64,000 bases of DNA, taken from Alteriqipengyuania bathyomarina_B (GTDB taxonomy: Bacteria; Pseudomonadota; Alphaproteobacteria; Sphingomonadales; Sphingomonadaceae). Both the position numbers and the translations under genes were made by a program. Positions within the stretch are counted from its first letter, which is position 1, and each line of letters opens with the position of its first letter. The notes beneath the pieces were generated by a model. The model saw only the letters and a program-made list of their open reading frames with translations, searched no databases and was not told where the DNA came from. Below, piece after piece: positions 16,691-25,432 of the stretch. Location of the stretch: positions 1,302,001-1,366,000 of the forward strand of contig NZ_JBCFZM010000001.1 of the NCBI RefSeq assembly GCF_038594605.1, given 5' to 3'.

Positions 16691-18109
16691 ATGAGATATA
16701 CACATGATGTGATCGTGATCGGCGGGGGAGCGGCGGGACTGACGGCAGCAGGCGGCTGTGCGCTGTTCGGCCTGAAGGTCGCGCTGGTCGAACGCGCCGA
16801 AATGGGTGGCGAATGCCTCAACAACGGATGCGTACCCTCCAAGGCTCTGATCAGCGCAGCCAAGCGCGCGGCGGTTGCCAACGAGGATCGCTTCGGCGTC
16901 CGCATGACCGCCGCGAAAGTCGAATGGAGCGGCGTACACGCGCATATCCACGGTGCGATTGCAGGAATCGCCCCGCACGACAGCCATGAACGGTTCGAGG
17001 AGATGGGCTGCGATGTCTATCGCGGCCACGCGATCTTCACTCACAAGAAGCGCGTTCAGGTAGACGAGGTCGCCCTCGCCGCGCCGAAGATCGTGATCGC
17101 CACCGGATCGGAGCCCTTCGTGCCCCCGATCGAAGGTCTGGACGAAATACCCTTCCTCACCAATGAGAATATCTGGGATCTCGAAGCCCTGCCCCAGCAT
17201 CTCGTGATCGTGGGCGGCGGGGTTATCGGCATGGAAATGGCGCAGAGCTTCCGGCGGCTGGGCAGCGAGGTGACGGTGATCGAACCCGGCGCACCGATGG
17301 GGCGCGACGATCCGGAATCGGTCGCGGTGGTGGTCGAGGCGATGGAAGCCGAAGGCGTGATGTTCGTTGAGGGCAAGGCCACCAAGGTGGCGCCCGGCGC
17401 GCTTGGCAGCTTCACCTTAACACTGGAGGGCGGCCAGGAAATCGCGGGCACGGATCTGCTGATCGCGGTCGGCCGCAAGGCGCGGGTCGCGGGATACGGG
17501 CTGGAGGAAATCGGCGTCGAGCTGGGCCGGAACGGCATCGCAGTGGACGAACGGCGGCGTACAAGCCTCAAGCATATCTACGCCATCGGCGATTGCCGCG
17601 AAGGGCCGCGCCTGACGCATGTGTCGGGCTACGAAGGGTCCAACGTCGCGCTCGAGATCACGCTGGGGCTAAAGACCAAGGTCGACTGGTCGGCGCTGCC
17701 GTGGTGCACCTATACAGACCCCGAAGTCGCCCAGATCGGGCTGACCGAGGCGCAGGCACGCGAACAGCATGGCGACAAGATCACTATTTTGCGCGAAGGC
17801 TTCGATCACAACGAACGCGCCATTGCCGAAGGCGATACCAAGGGCCACCTGAAGGTGGTGATGAAGGGCAGGAGGGTTCTGGGCGCCAGTATCGTCGGCA
17901 AGAATGCGGGCGAATTGCTGCTGCCGATCACCCAGCTGATCACCGGCAAGGCGAGCACGTTTGCGCTGGGTTCAGCCATCGTCGCGTACCCGACGCGGAG
18001 CGAAATCACCAAAGCTGCCGCTTTCAGCGCCTGGGAAGGCACCGTGTTCGGCAGCGTACCAAAGGGCTACGCCAAGACCCGCGCTTGGTTCAGAAAGACG
18101 CTTTCCTGA
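16691..18109 (+). CDS. FAD-dependent pyridine nucleotide-disulfide oxidoreductase (dihydrolipoyl dehydrogenase/mercuric reductase-like)
   Basis: A 472-residue flavoprotein with an N-terminal FAD-binding GGGAAG (11-16), the redox disulfide C42/C47 (GGECLNNGCVPS), an NAD(P)-binding GGGVIG near residue 175 and the second FAD motif YAIGDC. It is not MerA, because the N-terminal heavy-metal domain and C-terminal vicinal cysteines are absent. It is not a standard lipoamide dehydrogenase either, since the catalytic His of the HPTxSE motif is Tyr (Y433 in AYPTRSE). The ATG at 16691 has a strong ribosome site (GGAGGGG). The radical SAM gene starts immediately after its stop, so both form one operon divergent from arsM. 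A reductant-supplying role for arsenic chemistry is inference. Confidence 0.88.
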   Translation: MRYTHDVIVIGGGAAGLTAAGGCALFGLKVALVERAEMGGECLNNGCVPSKALISAAKRAAVANEDRFGVRMTAAKVEWSGVHAHIHGAIAGIAPHDSHERFEEMGCDVYRGHAIFTHKKRVQVDEVALAAPKIVIATGSEPFVPPIEGLDEIPFLTNENIWDLEALPQHLVIVGGGVIGMEMAQSFRRLGSEVTVIEPGAPMGRDDPESVAVVVEAMEAEGVMFVEGKATKVAPGALGSFTLTLEGGQEIAGTDLLIAVGRKARVAGYGLEEIGVELGRNGIAVDERRRTSLKHIYAIGDCREGPRLTHVSGYEGSNVALEITLGLKTKVDWSALPWCTYTDPEVAQIGLTEAQAREQHGDKITILREGFDHNERAIAEGDTKGHLKVVMKGRRVLGASIVGKNAGELLLPITQLITGKASTFALGSAIVAYPTRSEITKAAAFSAWEGTVFGSVPKGYAKTRAWFRKTLS

Positions 18110-19102
18110 ATGGCCACCCGATCCAAGAGCCGTAACGCCCCCCAAGGCCCCTCGCCCTTCGCGGTGGAGGCGGCGACGCTTCCCGAAGGCAAGTTTACCG
18201 ATCCGGACGTGACTGCGAAGGGCGAAGAACGCGCGCAAGTACCGTTGCTGAATCTCGAAACCCTGTGGCTGTGCACCGGCACGCTGTGCAACCTCGCCTG
18301 CGCAACCTGCTATATCGAAAGCAGCCCGACCAACGATGCGCTGATCTACCTGACCGCCGAGCATGCCGCGCGCTATTTCGACGAGATCGAGCGCGATGGC
18401 TGGAACACGCGCGAAATCGGCTTCACCGGTGGCGAGCCCTTCATGAACCCGCATTTCATGACGATGCTGGACGACGCGCTGGGCCGCGGGTTCGAAGCGC
18501 TGGTGCTGTCCAACGCGATGAAGCCGATGCGCCGCCACGGGGCGAAGCTGATCGATTTGCGCAAGTCCCATGGCGACAAGCTGACGCTGCGCATCAGCCT
18601 CGACCACTATACCAAGGCAGCACACGAGGGCGAGCGTGGGCCGAACAGCTGGGACGCCGCGATCGACGGGCTCAAGTGGCTGTCGGAGAACGGCTTTCGC
18701 ATTGCGGTCGCCGGGCGCCTGCTGCCGGGCGAAGGCCTGGTCGAGGCGCGCGAAGGCTATGCCGCGCTGTTCGCGCGCGAAAACATCCGCATCGACGCGC
18801 ATAATCCGGCAACCTGCGTGCTGTTCCCCGAGATGGACGCAGACAAGGACGTCGCCGAAATCACGACCGGCTGCTGGGACATCCTCGGCAAGTCACCCGT
18901 CGACATCATGTGCGCGACCAGCCGCATGGTCGTCCACCGCAAGGGCGAGCCGAACCCGCGGGTCGTCGCCTGCACGCTGATCCCCTATGACGAGGAATTC
19001 GATTTCGGCGAGACGCTGGCCGATGCCAATATCGCGGTGAAGCTGAACCACCCGCACTGCGCACGTTTCTGCGTATTGGGCGGCGCGAGTTGCTCGGCCT
19101 GA
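18110..19102 (+). CDS. Radical SAM protein in the arsM divergon, specific function unknown
   Basis: A 330-residue radical SAM enzyme. The [4Fe-4S] motif CxxxCxxC is C60, C64 and C67 (CNLACATCY), and the SAM-binding GGEP is at 107-110. The C-terminal half carries further cysteines, including CVLFP, GCWD, MCATS, ACTL and the end segment HCARFCVLGGASC (C317, C321, C328). Seven in all could hold an auxiliary cluster, as in SPASM-type proteins. The sequence after the cluster (YIESSPTND) does not resemble what I know of ArsS. The start ATG abuts the reductase stop without a gap. A role in building an organoarsenical, or a substrate unrelated to arsenic, are both open. Confidence 0.88.
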   Translation: MATRSKSRNAPQGPSPFAVEAATLPEGKFTDPDVTAKGEERAQVPLLNLETLWLCTGTLCNLACATCYIESSPTNDALIYLTAEHAARYFDEIERDGWNTREIGFTGGEPFMNPHFMTMLDDALGRGFEALVLSNAMKPMRRHGAKLIDLRKSHGDKLTLRISLDHYTKAAHEGERGPNSWDAAIDGLKWLSENGFRIAVAGRLLPGEGLVEAREGYAALFARENIRIDAHNPATCVLFPEMDADKDVAEITTGCWDILGKSPVDIMCATSRMVVHRKGEPNPRVVACTLIPYDEEFDFGETLADANIAVKLNHPHCARFCVLGGASCSA

Positions 19103-19103
19103 G

Positions 19104-21194
19104 CTAACCGCCCCCCTTCACCTTCTGACGATAGGCGTGCAGCAGCGGCTCGGTATAACCGCTGGGCTGCTCGGTCCCTTCGAAGATGAGCGCGCGCGCG
19201 GCCTGGAAGGCCATGCTGCCCTCGGGATTGTCGGCCATCGGGCGGTATGCCGGGTCGCCCGCGTTCTGCGCGTCGACCTTCTTCGCCATCTCGATCAACA
19301 CCTCGTCGACCTCTTCGGGGCTGACCACGCCATGCTCGAGCCAGTTGGCGATATGCTGGCTGGAAATGCGCAGCGTCGCGCGGTCTTCCATCAGGCCGAT
19401 ATCGTTGATGTCGGGCACCTTGGAACAGCCTACGCCCTGGTCCACCCAGCGCACGACATAGCCGAGGATGCCTTGGGCATTGTTCTCAAGCTCTGCCCGA
19501 ACCTTTTCGGCGGGCCAGTTGACGCCGTCGGCCAGCGGGACCGTCAGCAGGTCCGAAAGCGGCGCGACACCCTCTTCCCGGCGCTCGCCCTGCCGTTCGA
19601 ACACATCGACGAGGTGGTAGTGCGTCGCATGCAGCGTCGCGGCGGTCGGCGAAGGCACCCACGCGGTGTTCGCACCCGACAGCGGGTGGCCAATCTTCTG
19701 CGCCAGCATGTCCGCCATCCGGTCGGGCATGGCCCACATGCCCTTGCCGATCTGCGCCTTGCCCGACAGGCCGCAGGCAAGCCCGATCTGCACGTTGCGA
19801 TCCTCGTAGGCCGCGATCCACGGCGTTTCCTTCATCGCACCCTTGCGCAGCATCGCGCCTGCCCGCATCGCCGTGTGGATTTCGTCCCCCGTACGATCGA
19901 GGAAGCCGGTGTTGATGAACATGATCCGGTCGCGCACTTCATAGATGCACGCAGCGAGATTGGCGGAGGTGCGCCGTTCCTCGTCCATCACGCCGACCTT
20001 GATCGTGTTGCGATCCAGCCCCAGCAGATCCTCGACCGCGTCGAACAGATCGTTGGTCATCGCGCATTCTTCAGGCCCGTGCATCTTGGGCTTCACGAGA
20101 TAGATCGAGCCTGCACGGCTGTTGCCGCCTGCTCGCTTCAGGTCATGGCAGCCGATGGCCGAGGTCATAATCGCATCCAGAATACCCTCGGGCGCCTCGT
20201 TGCCTTCGGGCAGGATCACTGCGGGCGTCGTCATCAGGTGGCCGACATTGCGTGCGAGCAGCAGGCTGCGACCCGGCAGCGTGAACGCCTTGCCGTCCAT
20301 GTCGACATAGTCGCGATCCGGGTTGAGCGTGCGGGTCATCTCCTTCCCGCCCTTCATGAAGGTCTCTTCCAGATCGCCTTTCATCAGGCCGAGCCAGTTG
20401 GTGTAGCCCTGCACCTTGTCCTCGGCATCGACCGCCGCGACCGAATCTTCGAAATCGCAGATGGTGGAAAGCGCGGCTTCGAGGATCACATCGGCAACGC
20501 CTGCCTTGTCGGTCTTGCCGACGGGATGGTCGGGATCGATCACGATCTCGATATGCAGTCCGTTGTGGCGGATCAGCCAGTTGTCGCCATTGCGCCCCAC
20601 GAGTTCGGCAGGTGCCTTCAGATCGGGCTCGCTGCCGTCCCAATTGCGCCAGAGCTGGTCCTTCAGCGGCACCGCGCGGTCGAGGAACTGGCGCGCCCAG
20701 TCGATCACCTGCGCGCCGCGTGCCTCGTCATAGCCGCCGCCCGCAGGCTGGCCGGGAATTGCGTCGGTGCCGTAGAGCGCATCATAGAGGCTGCCCCAGC
20801 GGGCATTCGCCGCGTTCAACAGGAAGCGCGCATTGAGCACCGGGACGACCAGCTGCGGTCCCGCGATCTGGGCGAGCTCGGGATCGACGTTCTGCGGGTT
20901 CACGCTGAATGCCTCGGGCTCGGGCACGAGATAGCCGAGCTCGGTCAGGAAGGCGCGGTAGGCTTCCCCGTCGATCGGCGCAGGATGCTCGCGGTGCCAT
21001 GCGTCGATCTTCGCCTGCAACGCCTCGCGCTTTTGCAAGAGGTTGCGGTTGACCGGCACGAACCGGGTGAAGATATCGGCCGCACCCTGCCAGAACGCAT
21101 CGGGCGCAATCTCCAGACCGGGCAGCACCTGCGTCTCGACGAAAGCAGCCAGCTCGTCGGCGACCTTCAATCCTGCCAGTTCGCGCATCCCCAT
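19104..21194 (-). CDS. glcB: Malate synthase G
   Basis: A 696-residue cytoplasmic enzyme condensing glyoxylate and acetyl-CoA to malate, the second step of the glyoxylate shunt and of glycolate use. Length and content match the G isoform (about 720 residues), not the shorter A isoform: TICDFEDSVAAVDAEDK, RSLLLARNVGHLM and the C-terminal GANTAWVPSPTAATLHATHYH segment are all present. The ATG at 21194 (MGMRELAG) was chosen because GAGGAGCGAAGAGA lies just upstream. No isocitrate lyase gene is in the window. Fumarase C lies upstream on the same strand, and acetyl-CoA synthetase 8 kb away, consistent with growth on C2 compounds. Confidence 0.96.
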   Translation of the reverse strand: MGMRELAGLKVADELAAFVETQVLPGLEIAPDAFWQGAADIFTRFVPVNRNLLQKREALQAKIDAWHREHPAPIDGEAYRAFLTELGYLVPEPEAFSVNPQNVDPELAQIAGPQLVVPVLNARFLLNAANARWGSLYDALYGTDAIPGQPAGGGYDEARGAQVIDWARQFLDRAVPLKDQLWRNWDGSEPDLKAPAELVGRNGDNWLIRHNGLHIEIVIDPDHPVGKTDKAGVADVILEAALSTICDFEDSVAAVDAEDKVQGYTNWLGLMKGDLEETFMKGGKEMTRTLNPDRDYVDMDGKAFTLPGRSLLLARNVGHLMTTPAVILPEGNEAPEGILDAIMTSAIGCHDLKRAGGNSRAGSIYLVKPKMHGPEECAMTNDLFDAVEDLLGLDRNTIKVGVMDEERRTSANLAACIYEVRDRIMFINTGFLDRTGDEIHTAMRAGAMLRKGAMKETPWIAAYEDRNVQIGLACGLSGKAQIGKGMWAMPDRMADMLAQKIGHPLSGANTAWVPSPTAATLHATHYHLVDVFERQGERREEGVAPLSDLLTVPLADGVNWPAEKVRAELENNAQGILGYVVRWVDQGVGCSKVPDINDIGLMEDRATLRISSQHIANWLEHGVVSPEEVDEVLIEMAKKVDAQNAGDPAYRPMADNPEGSMAFQAARALIFEGTEQPSGYTEPLLHAYRQKVKGGG

Positions 21195-21316
21195 TCTCTT
21201 CGCTCCTCGTCGCTTTTGCATGTTTCAGACGGGCTTGGCGCGACCGACGGGCGCGTGTCAAATGCCGACAGCGCCTACGACCCCCATGCCGTTACGGCAC
21301 GCTACCTCGCGCAATC

Positions 21317-22768
21317 CTAAGCGCCCGCCAGGCCGTCACCGATCATCGTATGCGGTTGCACGATGCGGTCGTATTCCTCTTCGCTCACCTTGCCGCTGGC
21401 AATGGCTTCCTCGCGCAGAGTGCTGCCGTTCTTCGCGGCGGCCTCCGCGATGTGCGCGGCGTCCATATAGCCGATCTCTGGCACCAGCGCGGTGACGAGC
21501 ATCAGCGAGCGGTCGAGATGCTCGCCGATCCGCTCGCGATCCAGCTCGGTCCCTTCGATGGCATTGGTGCGAAAGCTCGCGCAGCCATCCGCCAGGATGC
21601 GGATCGAGTGGAGCACGTTGGCCGCGATCACCGGCCGCATCGCGTTCAGCTGAAGATTACCCCAGCTGCCCGCCATGGCATTGGCAGTATCGTGGCCGAT
21701 GACCTGCATCGCGACCATCAGCAGCGCCTCGCTCTGAGTCGGATTGACTTTGCCCGGCATGATCGAAGAGCCCGGCTCGTTCTGCGGAAGTTTCAGCTCG
21801 CCGATGCCGCAGCGCGGCCCACTCGCGAGCCACCGCACATCGTTTGCGATCTTGATCAGAGCAACCGAAAGCCCGCGCAATGCAGCGGAGAGCCGCAAAA
21901 AGGGATCGAGCGTCGCCTGGGCGTAGAACTTGTTGGGTGCGGTGCGGATCGGTAGGCGCGTCATCCGGGCGATCTCGCTCGCGACCTCTTCTGCGAAGCC
22001 ATCCGGCGCATTGAGGCCGGTGCCCACCGCTGTCCCGCCGAGCGCGATCTCCATCAGACCCTCGCGCGCCTTCTCGATATCGAAACAGGTGTGGCGCAGA
22101 GCCTCGGCCCATGCGGACCATTCCTGCCCGACCGACAGCGGGACCGCATCCTGAAGATGCGTGCGTCCGATCTTGGCGACGTCCATCCAGCTCTCGGCCT
22201 TCTTCTCGATCAGATCGGCGAGCGATGCGATTTCGGGAATCAACCGGCTGTCGACCGAGCCGAGCGCCGCGAGATGCATCGCGGCTACGAAACTGTCGTT
22301 GGAAGACTGGCTCTTGTTGACGTCGTCGTTGGGCGCGACCGGCTTCTGACTGCCGAGTTCGCCGCCGAGCAGCTGGATCGCGCGGTTTGCGATCACCTCG
22401 TTGACGTTCATGTTGGTCTGCGTGCCCGAACCCGTCTGCCAGACGCGCAATGGAAAATGATCGTCCAGCTCGCCGGCAATCAGTTCTTCGCAAGCCTGGA
22501 CGATAGCATCGCGTTTGTCATCGCAGAACAGGCCCTCGCGGGCGTTGACGTTTGCCGAAGCCTGCTTGACGTAGCCATAGGCGCGGCACAGCTCGATCGG
22601 CATTCGATCCTCGCCGATATCGAAATGCTCGAGCGAGCGCGCGGTTTGCGCCCCCCAGTAGCGGTCGGCAGGGACACGAACTTCGCCCATCGAATCGAAT
22701 TCGATGCGGTCACCCTCGCTATCGATGCCGACCGGAATTTCGCCTTGGCGGCGGCCATTTTCGCTCAC
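21317..22768 (-). CDS. fumC: Class II fumarate hydratase
   Basis: A 483-residue iron-independent fumarase of the TCA cycle, active as a cytoplasmic homotetramer. The superfamily signature GSSIMPGKVNPTQSE is intact, as are the substrate-binding segments TGSGTQTNMNVNEV and QSSNDSF. The GTG start at 22768 is preceded by GAAAGGA at suitable spacing. The N-terminus carries about 20 extra residues before the usual family beginning. Malate synthase G follows about 120 bp downstream on the same strand; the gap suggests separate transcription, although both enzymes feed malate metabolism. Confidence 0.96.
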   Translation of the reverse strand: MSENGRRQGEIPVGIDSEGDRIEFDSMGEVRVPADRYWGAQTARSLEHFDIGEDRMPIELCRAYGYVKQASANVNAREGLFCDDKRDAIVQACEELIAGELDDHFPLRVWQTGSGTQTNMNVNEVIANRAIQLLGGELGSQKPVAPNDDVNKSQSSNDSFVAAMHLAALGSVDSRLIPEIASLADLIEKKAESWMDVAKIGRTHLQDAVPLSVGQEWSAWAEALRHTCFDIEKAREGLMEIALGGTAVGTGLNAPDGFAEEVASEIARMTRLPIRTAPNKFYAQATLDPFLRLSAALRGLSVALIKIANDVRWLASGPRCGIGELKLPQNEPGSSIMPGKVNPTQSEALLMVAMQVIGHDTANAMAGSWGNLQLNAMRPVIAANVLHSIRILADGCASFRTNAIEGTELDRERIGEHLDRSLMLVTALVPEIGYMDAAHIAEAAAKNGSTLREEAIASGKVSEEEYDRIVQPHTMIGDGLAGA

Positions 22769-22885
22769 GGCGATCCTTTCGAGTGTCTTGTTTGTTGAAC
22801 AGCGTGCAAACCACGTCGTTCCCGGCGAAGGCTTATTGGCCGCGCCAATTGTGCTCGACCGATTGGCCCGCTATTCCTGCTCGCC

Positions 22886-23947
22886 ATGGGGGCAATGCGG
22901 CAGGCTTGGCAGCGGATCTATTACGCCATCGCGATGCTGCGATGGAGCGTGCTGATCGCCGTGATCGTGCTGCACGCGGTTGTTTCGTATATCGTGCTGG
23001 GCCTGACGGGCGAGACATCGCTGATCGCGGACCCGGCGGTATATTTCTATTACTACATGACCACGGCGACCACGGTGGGCTATGGCGATCTCAGCCCGCA
23101 GACCGAGCTGGGGCGGTCGGTCGCTGCGATCGTGATCCTGCCCGGGGCAATCGCTCTGTTCACTGCCGTGCTGGGCAAGGCGGTGAGCGACATCGGCAGC
23201 CATTGGAGGAAGGGTTTGGACGGCAAGGGAAGCTACGCAAATCGCACCGATCATATCGTGATCGTCGGCTGGCAGGAACGCGCGACCAAGCGCCTGATCG
23301 AAACGCTGCTGGAGGATCGTCGCGCTTCGGCGCGACCGGTACTGCTCGCCGCGGCGGTAGAGGATAACCCCCTGCCCGACGCGATCGATTTCGTCTTCAC
23401 GCCGACGCTTTCCGACCTCGACGGCTTTGCGCGGGCCGGCGCCGCTGGCGCGAACACGATTCTGATCCGCGGGGCGAACGACGACGATACGCTGGCTGCT
23501 ACGCTCGCTGCACGGGCGATCGCCCCCGATGTGCACATCGTCGCGCATATCGAGAACGAGGATACCGCCCGGCTGATCGAGACGCAGATCAGGAATATCG
23601 AGGTGTTCTCGTCGATCTCGGTCGACATGATGGTGCGCGCGGCGCACGATCCGGGCGCCTCCCGCCTGGCCAGCCTGATGTTCTCCTCGCGCACGGAGAG
23701 CACCGCCTATTCCATGCACGTGCCCGCCGACACGCCGCCCTTGTACTATCTCGATGCGCTGGTGGCGCTCAAACGCTCGCACCGCATCACGCTGATCGGA
23801 GTCAGCGAAGAGGGGGGACTTCACCTCGACCTCAACTGCGTCGGCGACCGGCAGATCAAGGGTGGCGATACGCTGTTCTACATCGCCAACGAACGTCGCG
23901 AGCCAACCGCGGCCCAATGGCATGATCTTGCGCGCGAACTTGCGTAA
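22886..23947 (+). CDS. Voltage-gated-like K+ channel protein with TrkA-N (RCK) domain
   Basis: A 353-residue two-helix potassium channel. The first helix spans about 19-40, the pore helix and selectivity filter TTATTVGYGDL lie at 59-69 (TVGYGD 63-68), and the second helix spans about 74-98. A cytoplasmic Rossmann-type TrkA-N domain (HIVIVGWQERATKRLIETLL onward) follows, then a C-terminal TrkA-C-like end (IKGGDTLFYIAN). This is the layout of MthK/Kch-type gated channels, which work as tetramers in the inner membrane. No voltage-sensor helices are present. The gene is divergent from fumC and followed by phoX with a 95-bp gap. The gating ligand is unknown. Confidence 0.9.
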   Translation: MGAMRQAWQRIYYAIAMLRWSVLIAVIVLHAVVSYIVLGLTGETSLIADPAVYFYYYMTTATTVGYGDLSPQTELGRSVAAIVILPGAIALFTAVLGKAVSDIGSHWRKGLDGKGSYANRTDHIVIVGWQERATKRLIETLLEDRRASARPVLLAAAVEDNPLPDAIDFVFTPTLSDLDGFARAGAAGANTILIRGANDDDTLAATLAARAIAPDVHIVAHIENEDTARLIETQIRNIEVFSSISVDMMVRAAHDPGASRLASLMFSSRTESTAYSMHVPADTPPLYYLDALVALKRSHRITLIGVSEEGGLHLDLNCVGDRQIKGGDTLFYIANERREPTAAQWHDLARELA

Positions 23948-23960
23948 GCCGCATATAAGA

Positions 23961-23977
23961 GTGTCGCAAATCTGAAG
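23961..23977 (+). promoter_or_regulatory. Pho-box-like sequence upstream of phoX
   Basis: GTGTCGCAAATCTGAAG matches the PhoB consensus (CTGTCATAAATCTGTCA) in the TGTC block and the AAATCTG block, but poorly in the last three bases. It lies 66 bp upstream of the phoX start, a fitting distance. No biochemical support. Confidence 0.35.
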
Positions 23978-24042
23978 CGCGCGGTTCCTAACCGGTTCAG
24001 GCGCAAATTTTTACACGGCCCCCAATTCATAAGGACGCCCCC

Positions 24043-25398
24043 ATGTTCGCCGCCACAGATCGCCGCAAATTTCTCGCCGGAACCAGCGCCGCATTCGGCG
24101 CGCTGGTCGCCAATGGTTGCACCTCGCGCGGTGCGTCCCCGATAGGCGGCGCCGTCGGCACGCCGACTCCCGGCCCGACCGCCTATGGGCCGCTGGTCAA
24201 GGACCCGGCAGGCATGCTCGATCTGCCGCAGGGCTTTTCCTATCGGCTGCTGTCGAGCCTCGGCAATCCGATGAACGATGGCGGGACCGTGCCGAACAAA
24301 GCCGATGGAATGGGCTGTTTCGATATCGGCAATGGCGAGATCGCGCTGGTCCGCAATCATGAGCTGGTGCCGAGCGATGCTTCCGGCGGGCCAATCGCCA
24401 AGGGCTTCGGCACCCGCAATGGCGAAATCGTGCCCGGCGGCACGACCAATCTCGTTCTCGATGCGAACACGCTGGAGCTGAAGCGCGAGTTCCGGACATT
24501 GGGCGGTACGATCCGCAACTGCTCGGGCGGGGTGACGCCGTGGAATTCCTGGCTGACCTGCGAGGAATCGCCGACCGGTCCCGGTCAGCGCTATGGCGAC
24601 GGGCTGGCGGAAAACCATGGCTGGGTGTTCGAAGTTCCCGCCAACGCCACCGGGCTGGTCGATCCGGTCCCGCTCAAGGCCATGGGACGCTTCAACCACG
24701 AGGCCGCCTGCGTCGATCCGGCGACCGGCATCGTTTACGAAACCGAGGACCGCGACAACGGCGTGCTCTATCGCTTCATTCCGACCGAGCGCGGCAACCT
24801 GCGCGCCGGTGGACGGCTGCAGGCCATGGTGATCGAGGGATTGAGCGACACGCGCAACTGGAGCGGCCCGACGATGCCGGTGCAGAAGCTCTACTCGGTG
24901 AGCTGGGTCGATCTCGACAATGTCGAAGCCCCGCAGGACGATCTGCGGATGCGCGCCATTGCGAAGGGCGCGGCGCCGATCGCGCGCGGCGAAGGCATCC
25001 ATATGGGCACGGACGAGCTGTACGTCTGCTCGACCAGCGGCGGGCAGAAAAGGCTTGGCCAGATCTTCAAGCTCATTCCCGGTCGTGGCCAGGGCCCCGA
25101 CATGGTCGAGTTGTTCTTCGAGAGCGAGCGCGAGGAGCAGTTCAACTACGGCGACAACCTGACCGTCGCCCCCAATGGCCACCTGATCGTTTGTGAAGAC
25201 CAATATACCGACGTGGTCGATAACCACCTGCGCGGGATCACGACGAATGGGCGCGCTTACGATTTCGGTCGGCTGACCATGCAGACCGAACTGGCAGGCG
25301 GCTGCTTCTCGCCCGATGGCAAATGGTTCTTCGTCAATGCCTACTCGCCAACCCGGACGGTCGCGATTACCGGACCGTGGGACAGCTTCGTCGGGTAG
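24043..25398 (+). CDS. phoX: PhoX/DUF839 family alkaline phosphatase, Tat-exported
   Basis: A 451-residue exported protein. The N-terminus carries a twin-arginine motif (TDRRKFLAG) and a hydrophobic stretch ending near ANGC, so it is Tat-exported and possibly lipid-anchored. The body matches the DUF839/PhoX beta-propeller phosphatases that use calcium and iron and act on phosphomonoesters outside the cytoplasm. Family-typical segments are VRNHELVP, TPWNSWLTCEES, GRFNHEAACVDP and the C-terminal NPYSPTRT-like end. It probably serves phosphate scavenging, common in marine bacteria. A Pho-box-like sequence upstream would fit PhoB control. Some DUF839 members are uncharacterised, so phosphatase activity is inferred. 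Confidence 0.85.
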   Translation: MFAATDRRKFLAGTSAAFGALVANGCTSRGASPIGGAVGTPTPGPTAYGPLVKDPAGMLDLPQGFSYRLLSSLGNPMNDGGTVPNKADGMGCFDIGNGEIALVRNHELVPSDASGGPIAKGFGTRNGEIVPGGTTNLVLDANTLELKREFRTLGGTIRNCSGGVTPWNSWLTCEESPTGPGQRYGDGLAENHGWVFEVPANATGLVDPVPLKAMGRFNHEAACVDPATGIVYETEDRDNGVLYRFIPTERGNLRAGGRLQAMVIEGLSDTRNWSGPTMPVQKLYSVSWVDLDNVEAPQDDLRMRAIAKGAAPIARGEGIHMGTDELYVCSTSGGQKRLGQIFKLIPGRGQGPDMVELFFESEREEQFNYGDNLTVAPNGHLIVCEDQYTDVVDNHLRGITTNGRAYDFGRLTMQTELAGGCFSPDGKWFFVNAYSPTRTVAITGPWDSFVG

Positions 25399-25432
25399 AA
25401 TGATCAGGGGCGGGGCGGTTACCCCGTCCCGT

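Noticed and set aside
16691..18109. Mercuric reductase MerA
   Set aside because: No N-terminal heavy-metal domain, no C-terminal vicinal cysteines and no mer genes nearby.
18110..19102. Annotation of the radical SAM gene as arsS
   Set aside because: The context fits, but the sequence around the cluster motif (CYIESSPTND) does not look like ArsS. A profile search would decide.
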